Both the position numbers and the translations under genes were made by a program. Under the pieces are notes generated by a model. That model saw only the letters and a list, made by a program, of their open reading frames with translations, was not told the DNA's origin and did not search any database. This document shows, one piece after another, positions 23,740-33,139 of a DNA stretch of 64,000 nt; position 1 is the first letter of the stretch, and each line of letters opens with the position of its first letter. Origin of the DNA: Methylovirgula sp. 4M-Z18 (GTDB lineage Bacteria > Pseudomonadota > Alphaproteobacteria > Rhizobiales > Beijerinckiaceae); the NCBI RefSeq assembly GCF_037890675.1, contig NZ_CP149574.1, forward strand, positions 1,984,001 to 2,048,000, in the 5' to 3' direction.

Positions 23740-24777
23740 TTATTCGCCCGTCACAATCCGCGCCGCCGGCAGCACCACAATCGCTTCCGTTCCCACTTGC
23801 ACTTGCGATTTCAGGCTGAAGCTGCCGCCGTGCAACTCGGTCAGGCCTTTCACGATCGGCAGGCCGAGGCCCGAGCCTTCGACGGCGCTTTTCTCGGCCA
23901 GCGAGCCGCGGCCGAAGGAGGAGAGTACGAGCGGGATTTCCTCGGCTGGAATGCCGGGCCCCGTATCCTTGACCGAGATATATTGACCGCCCGTCGCGGT
24001 CCAACCGATCTTGATCTGCACCGAGCCGCCGGGCGGCGTGAATTTGACCGCGTTGTTCAAGAGATTGAGCACGACCTGCCGCATGGCGCGCTCGTCCGCC
24101 CAGAGGTTGGGCAGGCTCGGTTCGAATTTCGCCTCGATCGTCAGATTGCGGCTTTTGGCCCGCAAGGTCAGAAGGCGGAGACAATCCTCGGCGATCGTCA
24201 CGAGAGAAACGGCTTCCTCGCGCAATTCGTGCCGCCCGGCTTCGATCCGCGACAGGTCGACGATCTCGTTGATCAGTTCCAAGAGATGCGTGCCGCTGGA
24301 ATGGATGTCGTTGGCATAGTCCTTATAGGCGGGAACATGATGCGGGCCGAAAATCTCGCTCCGCAAGACTTCGGAAAAGCCCAGGATCACGTTGAGCGGC
24401 GTGCGCAATTCATGGCTCATCGCCGCGAGAAAGCGGGATTTGGCGAGGCTTGCTTCTTCGGCGCGCCAGCGCGCCTCGTCGGATTGCGCTTTCGCCCGTT
24501 CAAGCTCGGCGATCAGGCGCGCCTGATCGGCCAGACGTGTCTCTTCGGCTGCGCGGTTGCGGTGAAGCAGGATGAACAGGCCGCACAAAATGCTGATGCC
24601 GCCCGCGACCGCCAGCCAACCCCAGACGGCCGGTAGGGCGATCCAGTTGGAAAGGCCGAACGCCACGCCAAGGATCAGGACGGCAATAAGGAAAAAGATC
24701 AAGAGGGAGGAGCCAAAACGCCGTCCCTTTTGACCGCGTGGGAAGGGGACGGTCATTTCGCCAAAAGCCGAACTCAT
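23740..24777 (-). CDS. Membrane sensor histidine kinase
   Basis: 345 residues: two adjacent membrane segments (SSLLIFFLIAVLILGVAFGL and VWGWLAVAGGISILCGLFIL), a coiled-coil linker, a HisKA domain with the phospho-accepting His in MSHELRTPLN (~119), and a complete HATPase_c domain (NLLNNAVKFTP, DTGPGIP, GSGLGLPIVKGL). No periplasmic sensor domain of size is present, so it probably senses the membrane or works through the linker. No response regulator gene is adjacent. The kinase resembles the PleC-like soluble cores common in Rhizobiales. Confidence 0.88.
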   Translation of the reverse strand: MSSAFGEMTVPFPRGQKGRRFGSSLLIFFLIAVLILGVAFGLSNWIALPAVWGWLAVAGGISILCGLFILLHRNRAAEETRLADQARLIAELERAKAQSDEARWRAEEASLAKSRFLAAMSHELRTPLNVILGFSEVLRSEIFGPHHVPAYKDYANDIHSSGTHLLELINEIVDLSRIEAGRHELREEAVSLVTIAEDCLRLLTLRAKSRNLTIEAKFEPSLPNLWADERAMRQVVLNLLNNAVKFTPPGGSVQIKIGWTATGGQYISVKDTGPGIPAEEIPLVLSSFGRGSLAEKSAVEGSGLGLPIVKGLTELHGGSFSLKSQVQVGTEAIVVLPAARIVTGE

Positions 24778-25136
24778 GATGCGCTACCCGATCATTCTGT
24801 GCACGCGACAGGGCGACCATGGCAGGAAAGGGTTAACGGGGACGATACGGCGGCAAAGCGCCGCACAAATTACACCGGAATGTGTGATTTCGCACAGTGC
24901 GGCGTTCATGAATTGATTATGTATAGCCGATTGTGTGGTTGGATTGCTTAAATGAAGAAAATCGATGAACGCGCCGACGGTGCGTGCTGGCGGATGACGT
25001 CATCGCACGCATTGGCCGAGCGCAGGGAACGCCATTGGGGGTAGGGACTGACATGATTTCACAATGTTGGATTCCAAGAATCGCCCCATTTTCGATCCAA
25101 ACCGCTTCGACCCCAATTGATAACGAGATATAGAGT
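24778..25136. other. Divergent intergenic region
   Basis: Promoter space between the histidine kinase and the MBL hydrolase genes. No gene, repeat or RNA recognised; contains a TGACGTCA palindrome near 24995. Confidence 0.4.
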
Positions 25137-25883
25137 ATGAAACTGACTATCGTCGGCTGCGGCGACGCTTTCAACACCAATGCGCGTGGGCACACGTGCT
25201 TCAAATTGGAAACGCCCCGTGCCAATGCCATTATCGATTTTGGCGGCTCGGCAATGCTGAGCTGGCAGAAACTGAATCTTTCCACGAATGACATCGACAT
25301 AGTGGTCATCAGCCACCTGCACGGCGACCATTTCGGCGGCCTGCCGTTTCTTCTGCTTGAATGCCATTTTGCTTCGCAGCGCACCAAGCCGCTGGTTCTC
25401 GCCGGCCCGCCGGGATTTGGCGATCGGCTAAAGCTTCTGATGGATGCGCTGTATGCCGGCCATATGAACATGAACTGGAATTTTCCTTTGAAAATCCATG
25501 AGTTTGAGGTTGGTGTTCAAACTAAATTGTGCGGTCTCGACATCGTGACCACCGAAGTCCGGCACGGCTCCGGCGCACCGGCGATGGCCATCCGGATCGC
25601 CGATGGCGAGCGCGTTTTTGCCTTTTCCGGCGACACCGGCTGGACCGATAAATTGTTGCAAGTCGCCGACGGCGCCGATCTCTTCCTGGTGGAATGTGGT
25701 TCGGCCCCCGGCCGGCCGGTCGACACGCATATCGATTGGCCGACGCTGCGCCAGAAGGCGCCGCATTTGCGCGCCAAGCATAAGATCGTCACCCATCTGA
25801 CGCGCGGCTCCGAAGTGTTGTTGCCCGAGATGAAAGCGACCGGTTTCACCGTCGCCCAAGATGGCCTCGTCCTCACGGTGTAA
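25137..25883 (+). CDS. MBL-fold metallo-hydrolase (RNase Z-like group)
   Basis: 248 residues. Metal-binding HLHGDH motif in VVISHLHGDHFGG, later ligands in FAFSGDTGW (Asp) and THLTRG (His). N-terminal MKLTIVGCGDAF is typical of the RNase Z/ElaC-like branch, but the exosite arm of true RNase Z is not seen, so the substrate is unknown. The next gene starts two bases downstream, so the two are an operon. Confidence 0.85.
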   Translation: MKLTIVGCGDAFNTNARGHTCFKLETPRANAIIDFGGSAMLSWQKLNLSTNDIDIVVISHLHGDHFGGLPFLLLECHFASQRTKPLVLAGPPGFGDRLKLLMDALYAGHMNMNWNFPLKIHEFEVGVQTKLCGLDIVTTEVRHGSGAPAMAIRIADGERVFAFSGDTGWTDKLLQVADGADLFLVECGSAPGRPVDTHIDWPTLRQKAPHLRAKHKIVTHLTRGSEVLLPEMKATGFTVAQDGLVLTV

Positions 25884-25885
25884 CC

Positions 25886-26515
25886 ATGCGCAAGTCGTCC
25901 GAACTCACCGCCCTCGAGGCTGAGATCGGCCGGTGCCGAGTCTGCGTCGAGCATCCTGCCGGGCGCCCCTTGCCCCACGAACCTCGTCCGGTCGTGCGCC
26001 TGTCGGCGACGGCGCGGATCGTTTTGGCCGGGCAGGCGCCGGGAACGCGGGTTCATGCCAGCGGCATGCCCTATACCGATCCGTCGGGAGACCGCCTGCG
26101 CGCCTGGATGGGCGTGTCCGCGGAAGAATTTTACGATGTTTCCCGTATCGCCATTGTACCGATGGGATTCTGCTTTCCTGGCCTCGATGCGAAGGGTGGG
26201 GATCTGCCACCCCGGCGCGAATGCCGCCGGACTTGGCATGACCGGACTTTTGCGCTGATGCCGCAGGTGCGGCTTGTCGTGGCCATCGGCCTCTATGCGC
26301 AGGATTATCATTTGCCGCGCCTCGGCTGGGCCGATTGGAAGACCAAATCGCTGACCGAGACGGTCGCAGCTTTCGCCGCGTTTCAGGACGCACCTGTGCC
26401 GGTTATTCCATTGCCGCACCCTTCCTGGCGCAACAATGCCTGGATCAAGAAAAATCCGTGGTTCGAGCGCGATCTTCTGCCGGTGCTGCGCAGCGAGGTG
26501 CGGGCCTTGTTATAG
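25886..26515 (+). CDS. Uracil-DNA glycosylase family protein
   Basis: 209 residues. IVLAGQAPGTRVHASGMPYTDPSG corresponds to the UDG motif A region (GQAPG) and IPLPHPSWRNN to motif B (HPS), as in the family 4/5-like UDG superfamily proteins. A few Cys are present (GRCRVCVEH at the start, CFPG, CRRT) but not in a convincing iron-sulfur pattern. It may remove uracil or other damaged bases; activity is not certain for this subfamily. Second gene after the MBL hydrolase. Confidence 0.82.
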   Translation: MRKSSELTALEAEIGRCRVCVEHPAGRPLPHEPRPVVRLSATARIVLAGQAPGTRVHASGMPYTDPSGDRLRAWMGVSAEEFYDVSRIAIVPMGFCFPGLDAKGGDLPPRRECRRTWHDRTFALMPQVRLVVAIGLYAQDYHLPRLGWADWKTKSLTETVAAFAAFQDAPVPVIPLPHPSWRNNAWIKKNPWFERDLLPVLRSEVRALL

Positions 26516-26530
26516 GCCCCGTCGGCCGTG

Positions 26531-27358
26531 TCACTGAGTCTTTGTTGTATTTTCTGCGACAGCGTGGGCCGCCGTTTCGATGACGCCGGCGACGAGATCG
26601 GGCTGAGAGATGTAGACCAAGTGGCTGCCTTTGATCTCGGTTATCTTGGCGCCTGAGCGTTTGTACATCCAGCGTGCAAGCATGGGGTTGAGCGCACGGT
26701 CTGCCGTGGCAACGATCCCGTAGCTGGGCTTGTCGTGCCAAGCGGCAACCGAAACCGGCGCGTCGAATGCGGCCGCTGCCACCGGCATCTGCGCGTTGGC
26801 CATGTAGGCTGCTTGGGCCGGCGGCAGGTCGGTCGCGACGTCGGCCGCGAATTTGGAGGGGTCGACGAAGAGGAAGCCATCCTTGGTCGGCTTTATGTCG
26901 CTGGCCGGTATGTCCCCCGGTATCGACGCGGCGAGTTGGTTTGTCGTCTCGCCCACGTCAGGCTGCAATGCCGCGACATAGACCAGCGCCCGAACTTTCG
27001 GATCAGCGCCGGCGACCGTGATGATGGTGCCGCCGTAACTATGGCCGACAAGTATGATCGGTCCGTCTTGCTGGTCGATGACACGCTTCGTGGCCGCAAC
27101 GTCGTCGGATAGCCCCGTAAGAGGTTCCTGCACGACGCTCACACGGTATCCGTCTTTTTTCAGGATGTCATAGACGCCGCGCCATCCCGAACCATCAGTG
27201 TTCGCGCCATGTACCAGAACGATGTTTTTCACAGCGTCAATCTCGGCAGCCATCGCTTTTAAAGCTGGGCTGGCCGCGATCGCGATCGACGCCAGCGCGA
27301 CGCAAACTCGGGGCAGCACAAAAGCTGACACGCGATTCCTCAAAATTGCCTTTGCCAT
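26531..27358 (-). CDS. Exported alpha/beta hydrolase
   Basis: 275 residues with a signal peptide ending around ALKAMAA. Alpha/beta hydrolase core: VLVHGANTDGSG (oxyanion), nucleophile Ser in LVGHSYGG, Asp in the Pro-rich cap region, and C-terminal His in IKGSHLVYISQP. It belongs to the EstA/salicylate-esterase-like group of small secreted hydrolases. ATG at 27358 preferred; a TTG at 27382 is upstream. The C-terminal motif is echoed in a gene fragment at 38.7 kb, which shows that a paralogue once existed. Confidence 0.85.
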   Translation of the reverse strand: MAKAILRNRVSAFVLPRVCVALASIAIAASPALKAMAAEIDAVKNIVLVHGANTDGSGWRGVYDILKKDGYRVSVVQEPLTGLSDDVAATKRVIDQQDGPIILVGHSYGGTIITVAGADPKVRALVYVAALQPDVGETTNQLAASIPGDIPASDIKPTKDGFLFVDPSKFAADVATDLPPAQAAYMANAQMPVAAAAFDAPVSVAAWHDKPSYGIVATADRALNPMLARWMYKRSGAKITEIKGSHLVYISQPDLVAGVIETAAHAVAENTTKTQ

Positions 27359-27388
27359 GATCGCTTCGCCTCTCGATTTCAATTGCGC

Positions 27389-27490
27389 TCAAGTGAGATC
27401 AAACCCCTTCAGGCACCAGGCCTCGATCAGGACTGCGCTAGTGGCGAACAGGCTGGATATGGCGACGAAGCTTCGCTGCGAGGCGGGCAT
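27389..27490 (-). CDS. Possible 33-aa single-pass membrane peptide
   Basis: MPASQRSFVAISSLFATSAV... with one hydrophobic stretch, read in the same direction as both neighbours. AGGA lies six bases before the ATG, right after the DUF899 stop codon. Short and without known family. Confidence 0.35.
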   Translation of the reverse strand: MPASQRSFVAISSLFATSAVLIEAWCLKGFDLT

Positions 27491-27498
27491 GTGTCGTC

Positions 27499-28308
27499 CT
27501 ACGCCACCTTCGCGGCTTCCGCCCCATACTTGTCGTGATGACGCCACCAGAAGCCGTGTTCGTTGCGCCCGAGCGGTGCGCGGTCGAGCCATTGGTAGGC
27601 GCCCCACAGGCCGTCGAGGCCACGCGCATAGGTCGAGTAGGTGTGATAGACCACGCCGTCGTCCAGCGCGAAGGCGCTCATGCCCGGGAGATCGCGCAAA
27701 AACGTCGCTGGATCGGTGCCCGCCTGCTTGGAGACCTGGGCGACGGGATTTTCGCCGTCGCTGCGTGTGCGCTCCTGCACCTGCTTGCTCTCCACCACTT
27801 GCGCGGAAGCCGGCGCCTTGCGGTAGTTGTATTCGATGCCCGCGCTTTGCTGTTCCGGCGTGAACATGACGCTGAAATCGGTATTGAAATCACTGCCGAA
27901 CGACGACGCCCAGGAGAACGTCCAGCCCATGCGACGTTTGAAGGCCTGCAACTTCGCCAGCGGTGCACGCGACACGGCCGCAAGCGACACGTCGTGATTC
28001 TCCAGATGCACCGCAAACCCGTTGAAGCCATCCGCGATGGCCGCGCAGGACGGGCAGCCTGCGCTGTAGTCCGGCCCGAACATGAAGTGATAGACCAGCA
28101 ATTGCGAGCGTCCGCGGAACAGGTGCGCGAGCGTAGCCGTGCCTGTATCGGTGTCGAAACGGTAATCCTTGTCGAGGCGAACCCAGGGCAGCCGCTGCCG
28201 CTGCTGCGCGAGTTCGTCGCTGCGCCGGGTCAGTTCTTTTTCCGCGGCGAGCAGATCGATCCGAGCCTTGAGCCATTGTTGCCGGGTTCCGGTGGTGTGC
28301 ATAGTCAT
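27499..28308 (-). CDS. DUF899 family thioredoxin-like protein
   Basis: 269 residues. PWVRLDKDYRFDTDTG and LVYHFMFGPDYSAGCPSCAA are hallmark stretches of DUF899, predicted thioredoxin-fold proteins with a CxxC (CPSC). The C-terminal YHTYSTYARGLDGLWGAY is also typical. The biochemical role is not established; a redox role is plausible. Likely co-transcribed with the exported hydrolase downstream. Confidence 0.88.
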   Translation of the reverse strand: MTMHTTGTRQQWLKARIDLLAAEKELTRRSDELAQQRQRLPWVRLDKDYRFDTDTGTATLAHLFRGRSQLLVYHFMFGPDYSAGCPSCAAIADGFNGFAVHLENHDVSLAAVSRAPLAKLQAFKRRMGWTFSWASSFGSDFNTDFSVMFTPEQQSAGIEYNYRKAPASAQVVESKQVQERTRSDGENPVAQVSKQAGTDPATFLRDLPGMSAFALDDGVVYHTYSTYARGLDGLWGAYQWLDRAPLGRNEHGFWWRHHDKYGAEAAKVA

Positions 28309-28996
28309 GGCGATGTCCTCGCTGCTTTTGGTGGTGCGTTACATTAGGCGCGTCTCCACCGCGGGCGGGAGTGACAAATCTGACGGGATTCCGATGGACT
28401 CGCTGATCACCATTGCAGCGCGGACCTCATTACAAGCGCCGCACTCTGGGCCTCGGCGGTCGGGGATCGATTCCGACTGTGCCGACTTCGCCTGTCGCGA
28501 AATTCCCGACTAATGTCAGAATTCTGTGCCTGACTCTTGCGGCTAGGGTATGTCGCGCCCGCCGCCGCGGAAAAATAGTATTCTATGTTCGTTCGCCAGC
28601 TTGACCATTCTCGCAGCTTGGGGCCGGCAGGGCTTTGTAGAGGCGTCACTTGCCCTCGATCAGCCGGCGCGCATCTTCGCACCGCGGGTTTGTGGGCCGT
28701 TTTACGAATTGCCGCAGGACGGACTGACACTGCTTTCAGCCAAGCAGGTAGCGTTCGTCTCCCGCTACACCGTGAGAGCGGCGGGCCAAAGATTATGGAT
28801 GCCGGCAGCACTCTTTATAGCCCAATCTCCATGTTTGTTGATCTGAACTCGTTGCCCTGGCCCAAGCACAGACAGCATCCGATGGACAGCATAGCTGCCA
28901 AGGCGTATGATGGCTGGTCGGGTCAAATTCGCATTCACAATTCAACGGACATCAGGCCCAAAGCCTCTGTCGGCCATCCATATCAAGGGGGGGACG
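28309..28996. other. Non-coding region with duplicated fragment
   Basis: 688 bp without an intact gene. Its middle (28494-28680) is an imperfect copy of 31469-31650 and ends in a 3' remnant of an S10 peptidase gene. The rest shows nothing recognisable. Confidence 0.55.
28494..28680. repeat. Direct repeat, copy A (with peptidase 3' remnant)
   Basis: Aligns over its length with 31469-31650, for example GTCAGAATTCTG at 28515 and 31489 and CGTCACTTGCCCTCGATC in both. The last ~35 bases read on the minus strand as the final codons DARRLIEGK-stop of the S10 peptidase, here without the rest of the gene. Confidence 0.7.
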
Positions 28997-29629
28997 ATGA
29001 CGTATGTCGATTGGTCCATCCGCGGACCGGAAATTGCGAACTGCAATTGCAGTTTTGGCTGCCCCTGTCAGTTCAACGCTTTGCCGACCAACGGCGATTG
29101 CCGAGCGATGACGGCCGTGAGAATCGACGAAGGTCATTTTGGAGACGTCGATCTCGGCGGCTTGGCCTTCTGCGGCATGTTCGCCTGGCCGAAAGCGATT
29201 CACGAGGGCAACGGCGAGGCATTCGTCGTCATCAGCGATCACGCCAACGAGGCGCAGCGGAATGCCCTGTTGACGATTCTCACCGGGCAGGAAACCGTCC
29301 CCGGCGCGACGATCTTCAACGTTTTTGCGCCAACTTTCGCCAAGATGCACGAGCCCGTCTTCGCCAAGATCGAGTTCGACCTTGATCTCGACAAGCGCAT
29401 CGGCAGCGTGCGCGTTGCGGACGTGATCGACACTGCGATAGAGCCCATTCGCAATCCTGTGACGGCCGACGAACACCGGGTGCAGGTCGTGCTGCCCCAC
29501 GGCTTCGAATATCGCATGGCGGAGTTCGCCAGCGGCAATACCCGCGCTAAAGGCCCCATCGCGCTTATGCTCGACAAATCCCATTCGCATTTGGCCATGT
29601 TGCATTTGACGACGAACGGCGTCGCCTAG
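28997..29629 (+). CDS. DUF1326 domain protein
   Basis: 210 residues. The N-terminal NCNCSFGCPCQFNA is the diagnostic Cys-rich start of DUF1326 proteins. Strong G-rich ribosome binding site before the ATG at 28997. The next gene, 13 bases downstream, is DUF2182; the two families often occur together, suggesting a joint metal-related or membrane function that is not yet defined. Confidence 0.88.
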   Translation: MTYVDWSIRGPEIANCNCSFGCPCQFNALPTNGDCRAMTAVRIDEGHFGDVDLGGLAFCGMFAWPKAIHEGNGEAFVVISDHANEAQRNALLTILTGQETVPGATIFNVFAPTFAKMHEPVFAKIEFDLDLDKRIGSVRVADVIDTAIEPIRNPVTADEHRVQVVLPHGFEYRMAEFASGNTRAKGPIALMLDKSHSHLAMLHLTTNGVA

Positions 29630-29642
29630 AGGCCGGCAACCA

Positions 29643-30461
29643 ATGTCTGATGCAATGCTCGAACGCGCGCTCGCCCGCGACCGCTGGATTGTCGGCGGTT
29701 GCGTTGCCCTCGCGGCTGCCGTCGCCTGGGCATGGCTGTGGCGACAAAGCCTCGAAATGACTGGCAATTCAATGGCGGCGTCGAGCATGCCCGACATGGA
29801 CATGGGTGGCGCGATGATGGTCTCGACCTCCGACGCCGGCCCCTATCTCATAAGCGCTTTCATCATGTGGTTCCTGATGATGATCGCCATGATGCTGCCT
29901 GCAGCAGCACCAATGATTCTGCTTTACGGTGGTCTAGCGCGAAATGCGCGCGCCAAGGGAGCCACGTTCGCGCCAACCTTTGTTTTTGCGGGTCTTTACC
30001 TCGCAGTATGGGCTGGCTTTTCCGGGCTCGCCGCCATCACCCAGTGGCTGCTGGTGCGATCCGGCGTGGTTTCGCAAATGACACTCTCGCTTGGCGACCA
30101 GCGTATCGCCGGCACCTTGCTGATGGCCGCGGGTCTCTATCAATTGACGCCGCTGAAGCGCTATTGTTTGGAAAGCTGCCGCTCTCCACTGTCCTTTTTG
30201 ATGCGCCTATGGGCGCCCGGCTGGCGGGGCGCCATCCGCCTCGGACTGGCACACGGGATGTATTGTCTGGGCTGCTGCGCGCTTTTGATGTCACTCCTTT
30301 TCGCTTTCGGCGTCATGAATTTGAGCTGGGTTGCTGCGCTCGCGCTATTTGTCGTGGTCGAAAAGATCCTCCCACTCGGCGTGCGCTTTGGCTATGGCAT
30401 GGGCATTGCTGCAGCGATTTCCGGTGCAGCTATGGTCGTGGGCATCGGCATTTCAAGGTGA
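29643..30461 (+). CDS. DUF2182 integral membrane protein (putative metal-binding)
   Basis: 272 residues, about seven membrane helices. MWFLMMIAMMLPAAAPMI, YCLESCRSPL and GLAHGMYCLGCCALLM are DUF2182 signatures. Many Met, Cys and His within membrane segments, plus a Met/Asp-rich periplasmic loop (SMPDMDMGGAMM), suggest copper or another soft metal as ligand. Operon partner of the DUF1326 gene. Confidence 0.87.
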   Translation: MSDAMLERALARDRWIVGGCVALAAAVAWAWLWRQSLEMTGNSMAASSMPDMDMGGAMMVSTSDAGPYLISAFIMWFLMMIAMMLPAAAPMILLYGGLARNARAKGATFAPTFVFAGLYLAVWAGFSGLAAITQWLLVRSGVVSQMTLSLGDQRIAGTLLMAAGLYQLTPLKRYCLESCRSPLSFLMRLWAPGWRGAIRLGLAHGMYCLGCCALLMSLLFAFGVMNLSWVAALALFVVVEKILPLGVRFGYGMGIAAAISGAAMVVGIGISR

Positions 30462-30842
30462 GCTTTTCAGCGCTGCGGCGACTAAATTTGGCAGTGCGAC
30501 GGGCACTATAACCTTAACATGGCTCGTCTTGAAAAAGTGCTGTCATGATAAATTTAAATACCAGCCTACATCTGATCGTTACTTTGGCGTGCCCTAATGG
30601 GCGAAACCCGGCGCAACGCTGTCGCAAAGTCCGCTTTCGAAAGTGGACTTTTGCGCTTGATATTTGCGACACGAATTTCTGAACGATTTCAATTCAGCCC
30701 GATTCGAACAAAAGATCAGGAATTTCTCGACAGAAGCGCCGCATTCAAATGGAACCTCGGACCAGATCCACTACCGATATAGGCCTTCAAGCTGATTTCT
30801 ACTTCAGGGCTCCGATTGATCTAACTCGTATTGTCGGCGCGC
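30462..30842. other. Intergenic, nothing recognised
   Basis: 381 bp between convergent genes; moderately AT-rich, with no protein-like frame and no clear terminator. Confidence 0.4.
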
Positions 30843-31409
30843 TCAGCTCGGCTGTTTCGTCTTGAGATATTCGTACATTTTGTTCGCCTCTTCAAAGCGG
30901 CGAAGCACTCGGTCGACGTCAAGCGGCCCCTCCATCAGAGTTTCTGCATCCCATTCGCTGCGATGAGCCGCAAAGAAGTCGCCGCCATAAACATGAATTG
31001 CGCCCGTCAGTCGCGGGATCGGATTTGTCACCGAATGGATAATGTTGTGGCCGAGCGGTTCTGCATCACCCACGCTCAACGCTCTCGCGCCTGCCGCTTC
31101 GACTCGGCGGCCGGGGATACGCCGCCAGAACACATTATCCTCGCGCCCGCTGTAGATTCCGATAACCGCCCACATGTGATGATCGTGCGGCATGACCGTC
31201 ATCATTGGCGCCCAGATCACATTGAGGATCGTGAGATCTGGCCCACGGTAGAGCGTTTGAATTTCGGAGCGCCTTGGCTCGCCCAGTCCTTTGAGGACGC
31301 TGGCAGGATCAGCGACGGCACGGGCGACCACCTCACGCACCGACTTGTGGGACGAATCCGCGTTAAGCGCAGCCCGGCAGTCGGCGGTGAATTGCTCGAC
31401 ATCAAACAT
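30843..31409 (-). CDS. Cupin-fold metalloenzyme, cysteine-dioxygenase-like
   Basis: 188 residues with a double-stranded beta-helix pattern: MPHDHHMWAVIGIYSGRED carries His ligands of cupin motif 1, and NIIHSVTNP plus GAIHVYGGDFF cover motif 2. It matches the predicted metal-dependent dsbeta-helix proteins related to cysteine dioxygenase. The substrate is unknown. GGAGGGACC precedes the ATG at 31409. Copy B of the direct repeat lies just upstream and may carry its promoter. Confidence 0.8.
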   Translation of the reverse strand: MFDVEQFTADCRAALNADSSHKSVREVVARAVADPASVLKGLGEPRRSEIQTLYRGPDLTILNVIWAPMMTVMPHDHHMWAVIGIYSGREDNVFWRRIPGRRVEAAGARALSVGDAEPLGHNIIHSVTNPIPRLTGAIHVYGGDFFAAHRSEWDAETLMEGPLDVDRVLRRFEEANKMYEYLKTKQPS

Positions 31410-31468
31410 CTTTGGTCCCTCCAGTGTCGGAGTTGTCCCGGTGCTCGCCAGCTTCGTGCGCCACGGAG

Positions 31469-31650
31469 TCGCGAAACGCCCGATTAAAGTCAGAATTCTG
31501 CGCCTAACTTTTGCGACCAGCAATGCCGCACCTGACGCCACTCAAAGAAATCGCTTTCTATGTCCGTTCGTCAACTTGGCCATTCTTCCAGCTGCGGCAG
31601 GGCTCGTTAGCGGCGTCACTTGCCCTCGATCAACCGGCGCGCATCGTCGC
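31469..31650. repeat. Direct repeat, copy B
   Basis: Partner of 28494-28680. It spans the gap between the cupin and S10 peptidase genes and the last 11 or so codons of the peptidase. Confidence 0.7.
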
Positions 31651-33139
31651 GCAATGCCTTGCGGGTCCCGTCGCGCAGATAATGCATATGGCCGCCCGGG
31701 TAGGTTTTGAACGTCAGGCGTCCCGGTGCCCCATAATCCGGAACTTGCGCGAGCAGCAGCTTGTTCTCGAGATAGGGCACCTGGATGTCGGTCAGGCCAC
31801 CGGTCACCAGAACGCGGAAGTTCGGATCGAGCGCCAGCATCGCCGTCAATGCATCAAGGGAGGATGGCGGCGTGATCCCGTGATCCCACTCCCAGGCATT
31901 GTTCACGCGGCCGCTTAAGGTCTCGTACAGGTCGTCAATTTTCCACCCCAACCGCGCGCCGTAGAGATCCGCGATGGCGCTCGTCATCGGCGCTGTCAAG
32001 GCATCGAGGGTGGGGTCGAGCCAGCGGTTGTAATTGGACGTGGGCTCCGGGTCGTAGCCGCTCACCGTCGCGTCATAGAAGCCGACGACCTTGCCTTCAC
32101 CGCGGTCGATCTCGCGCTGGAAGGTTTTCTTGTCGATCCGGCCGCCAAGCCGCTTGACCAGGTCTGGATCAAGGCCGGTAAGCTCCGCTACGCGCTGCAC
32201 CATGCGGGCGACCGCATCCCGGTCGCGCGGGCCCTGTAGAAGGTCGTGCAGATAGTCGCCCGTGGCATATTGCTCGACATCGCTCAGTTGCGTTTCGTTC
32301 ACCGGGCCGGACTTTTCCCGCTTCGCCGCGGCGTAGGAGGGTAAGCGGTTCAGCAAAGACCATGGCCCTTCGTCCGCGGCAAAATTGAGCACTGGGGAAA
32401 TCAGCACCAGTCCGCTGATGCCGACTCCTTGTTTGAGCGCCAGCGCCTCGGCAAGCCTTGGACCGCGAAAGCCGCCATAGCTTTCGCCGACGATGAATTT
32501 CGGCGATTGCAGCCGCTGATGCTCGGCGAGCCAGCGGCGGATGACGACCGACAGCGCCTCGATATCTCCGTCCACGGACCAGAACTTCTTCTGCACTTCG
32601 TCCGCATTCGGAGCGGTAATCAGGCTGTAGCCGGTTCCCGGCGGGTCGATGAAGACGAGATCGGTGAAATCGAGCCAGGTGTCGTCATTGTCGACGAGGG
32701 CGGTCGGCGACGAGGGTGAGAGCACGCCGTCCTTGGTCGGCAGTCGCCACGGCCCAAGCGCGCCCAATTGGAGCCAGACGGACCCCGCGCCGGGACCGCC
32801 GTTGATGGCGAAGGTAACGGGACGGGATTTGGTTTCGGCGCCGTCCAATTGATAGGCGACATAACCGATCTCGGCGAGTTCCTGGCCCTTGTCATCGCTC
32901 AGTTTGATGCTGCCGGCCGTGGCGGTGAAGTTCAATGTCCGACCGTTGGGCAGGGCGAGGCTTTGCTTGGTGGTCGAGTCTGCCGGCAACCGGCGAGGCG
33001 GCGTGGCCGGCATCCGCTCCTCGGCGCGCGTCGGCTTGGCCGGTGGCGTGGGAGCGTCTTGCGCTCGCGCCGAATCGACGACGATCAGAACGGCCAAAAT
33101 CGCGCCGGAAAGTCGGAAAAGCGTTGGCAAGAGCGGCAT
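31616..33139 (-). CDS. Exported S10 family serine carboxypeptidase-like protein
   Basis: 507 residues with a signal peptide (AILAVLIVVDSARAQ). Catalytic triad context visible: FAINGGPGAGS (oxyanion), FIVGESYGGFRGP (Ser), VTGGLTDIQVP (Asp) and YPGGHMHYLRD (His). It cleaves C-terminal residues of peptides in the periplasm or outside. ATG at 33139 with GAGG upstream is preferred over 33193. Its 3' end takes part in a direct duplication. Confidence 0.88.
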   Translation of the reverse strand: MPLLPTLFRLSGAILAVLIVVDSARAQDAPTPPAKPTRAEERMPATPPRRLPADSTTKQSLALPNGRTLNFTATAGSIKLSDDKGQELAEIGYVAYQLDGAETKSRPVTFAINGGPGAGSVWLQLGALGPWRLPTKDGVLSPSSPTALVDNDDTWLDFTDLVFIDPPGTGYSLITAPNADEVQKKFWSVDGDIEALSVVIRRWLAEHQRLQSPKFIVGESYGGFRGPRLAEALALKQGVGISGLVLISPVLNFAADEGPWSLLNRLPSYAAAKREKSGPVNETQLSDVEQYATGDYLHDLLQGPRDRDAVARMVQRVAELTGLDPDLVKRLGGRIDKKTFQREIDRGEGKVVGFYDATVSGYDPEPTSNYNRWLDPTLDALTAPMTSAIADLYGARLGWKIDDLYETLSGRVNNAWEWDHGITPPSSLDALTAMLALDPNFRVLVTGGLTDIQVPYLENKLLLAQVPDYGAPGRLTFKTYPGGHMHYLRDGTRKALRDDARRLIEGK

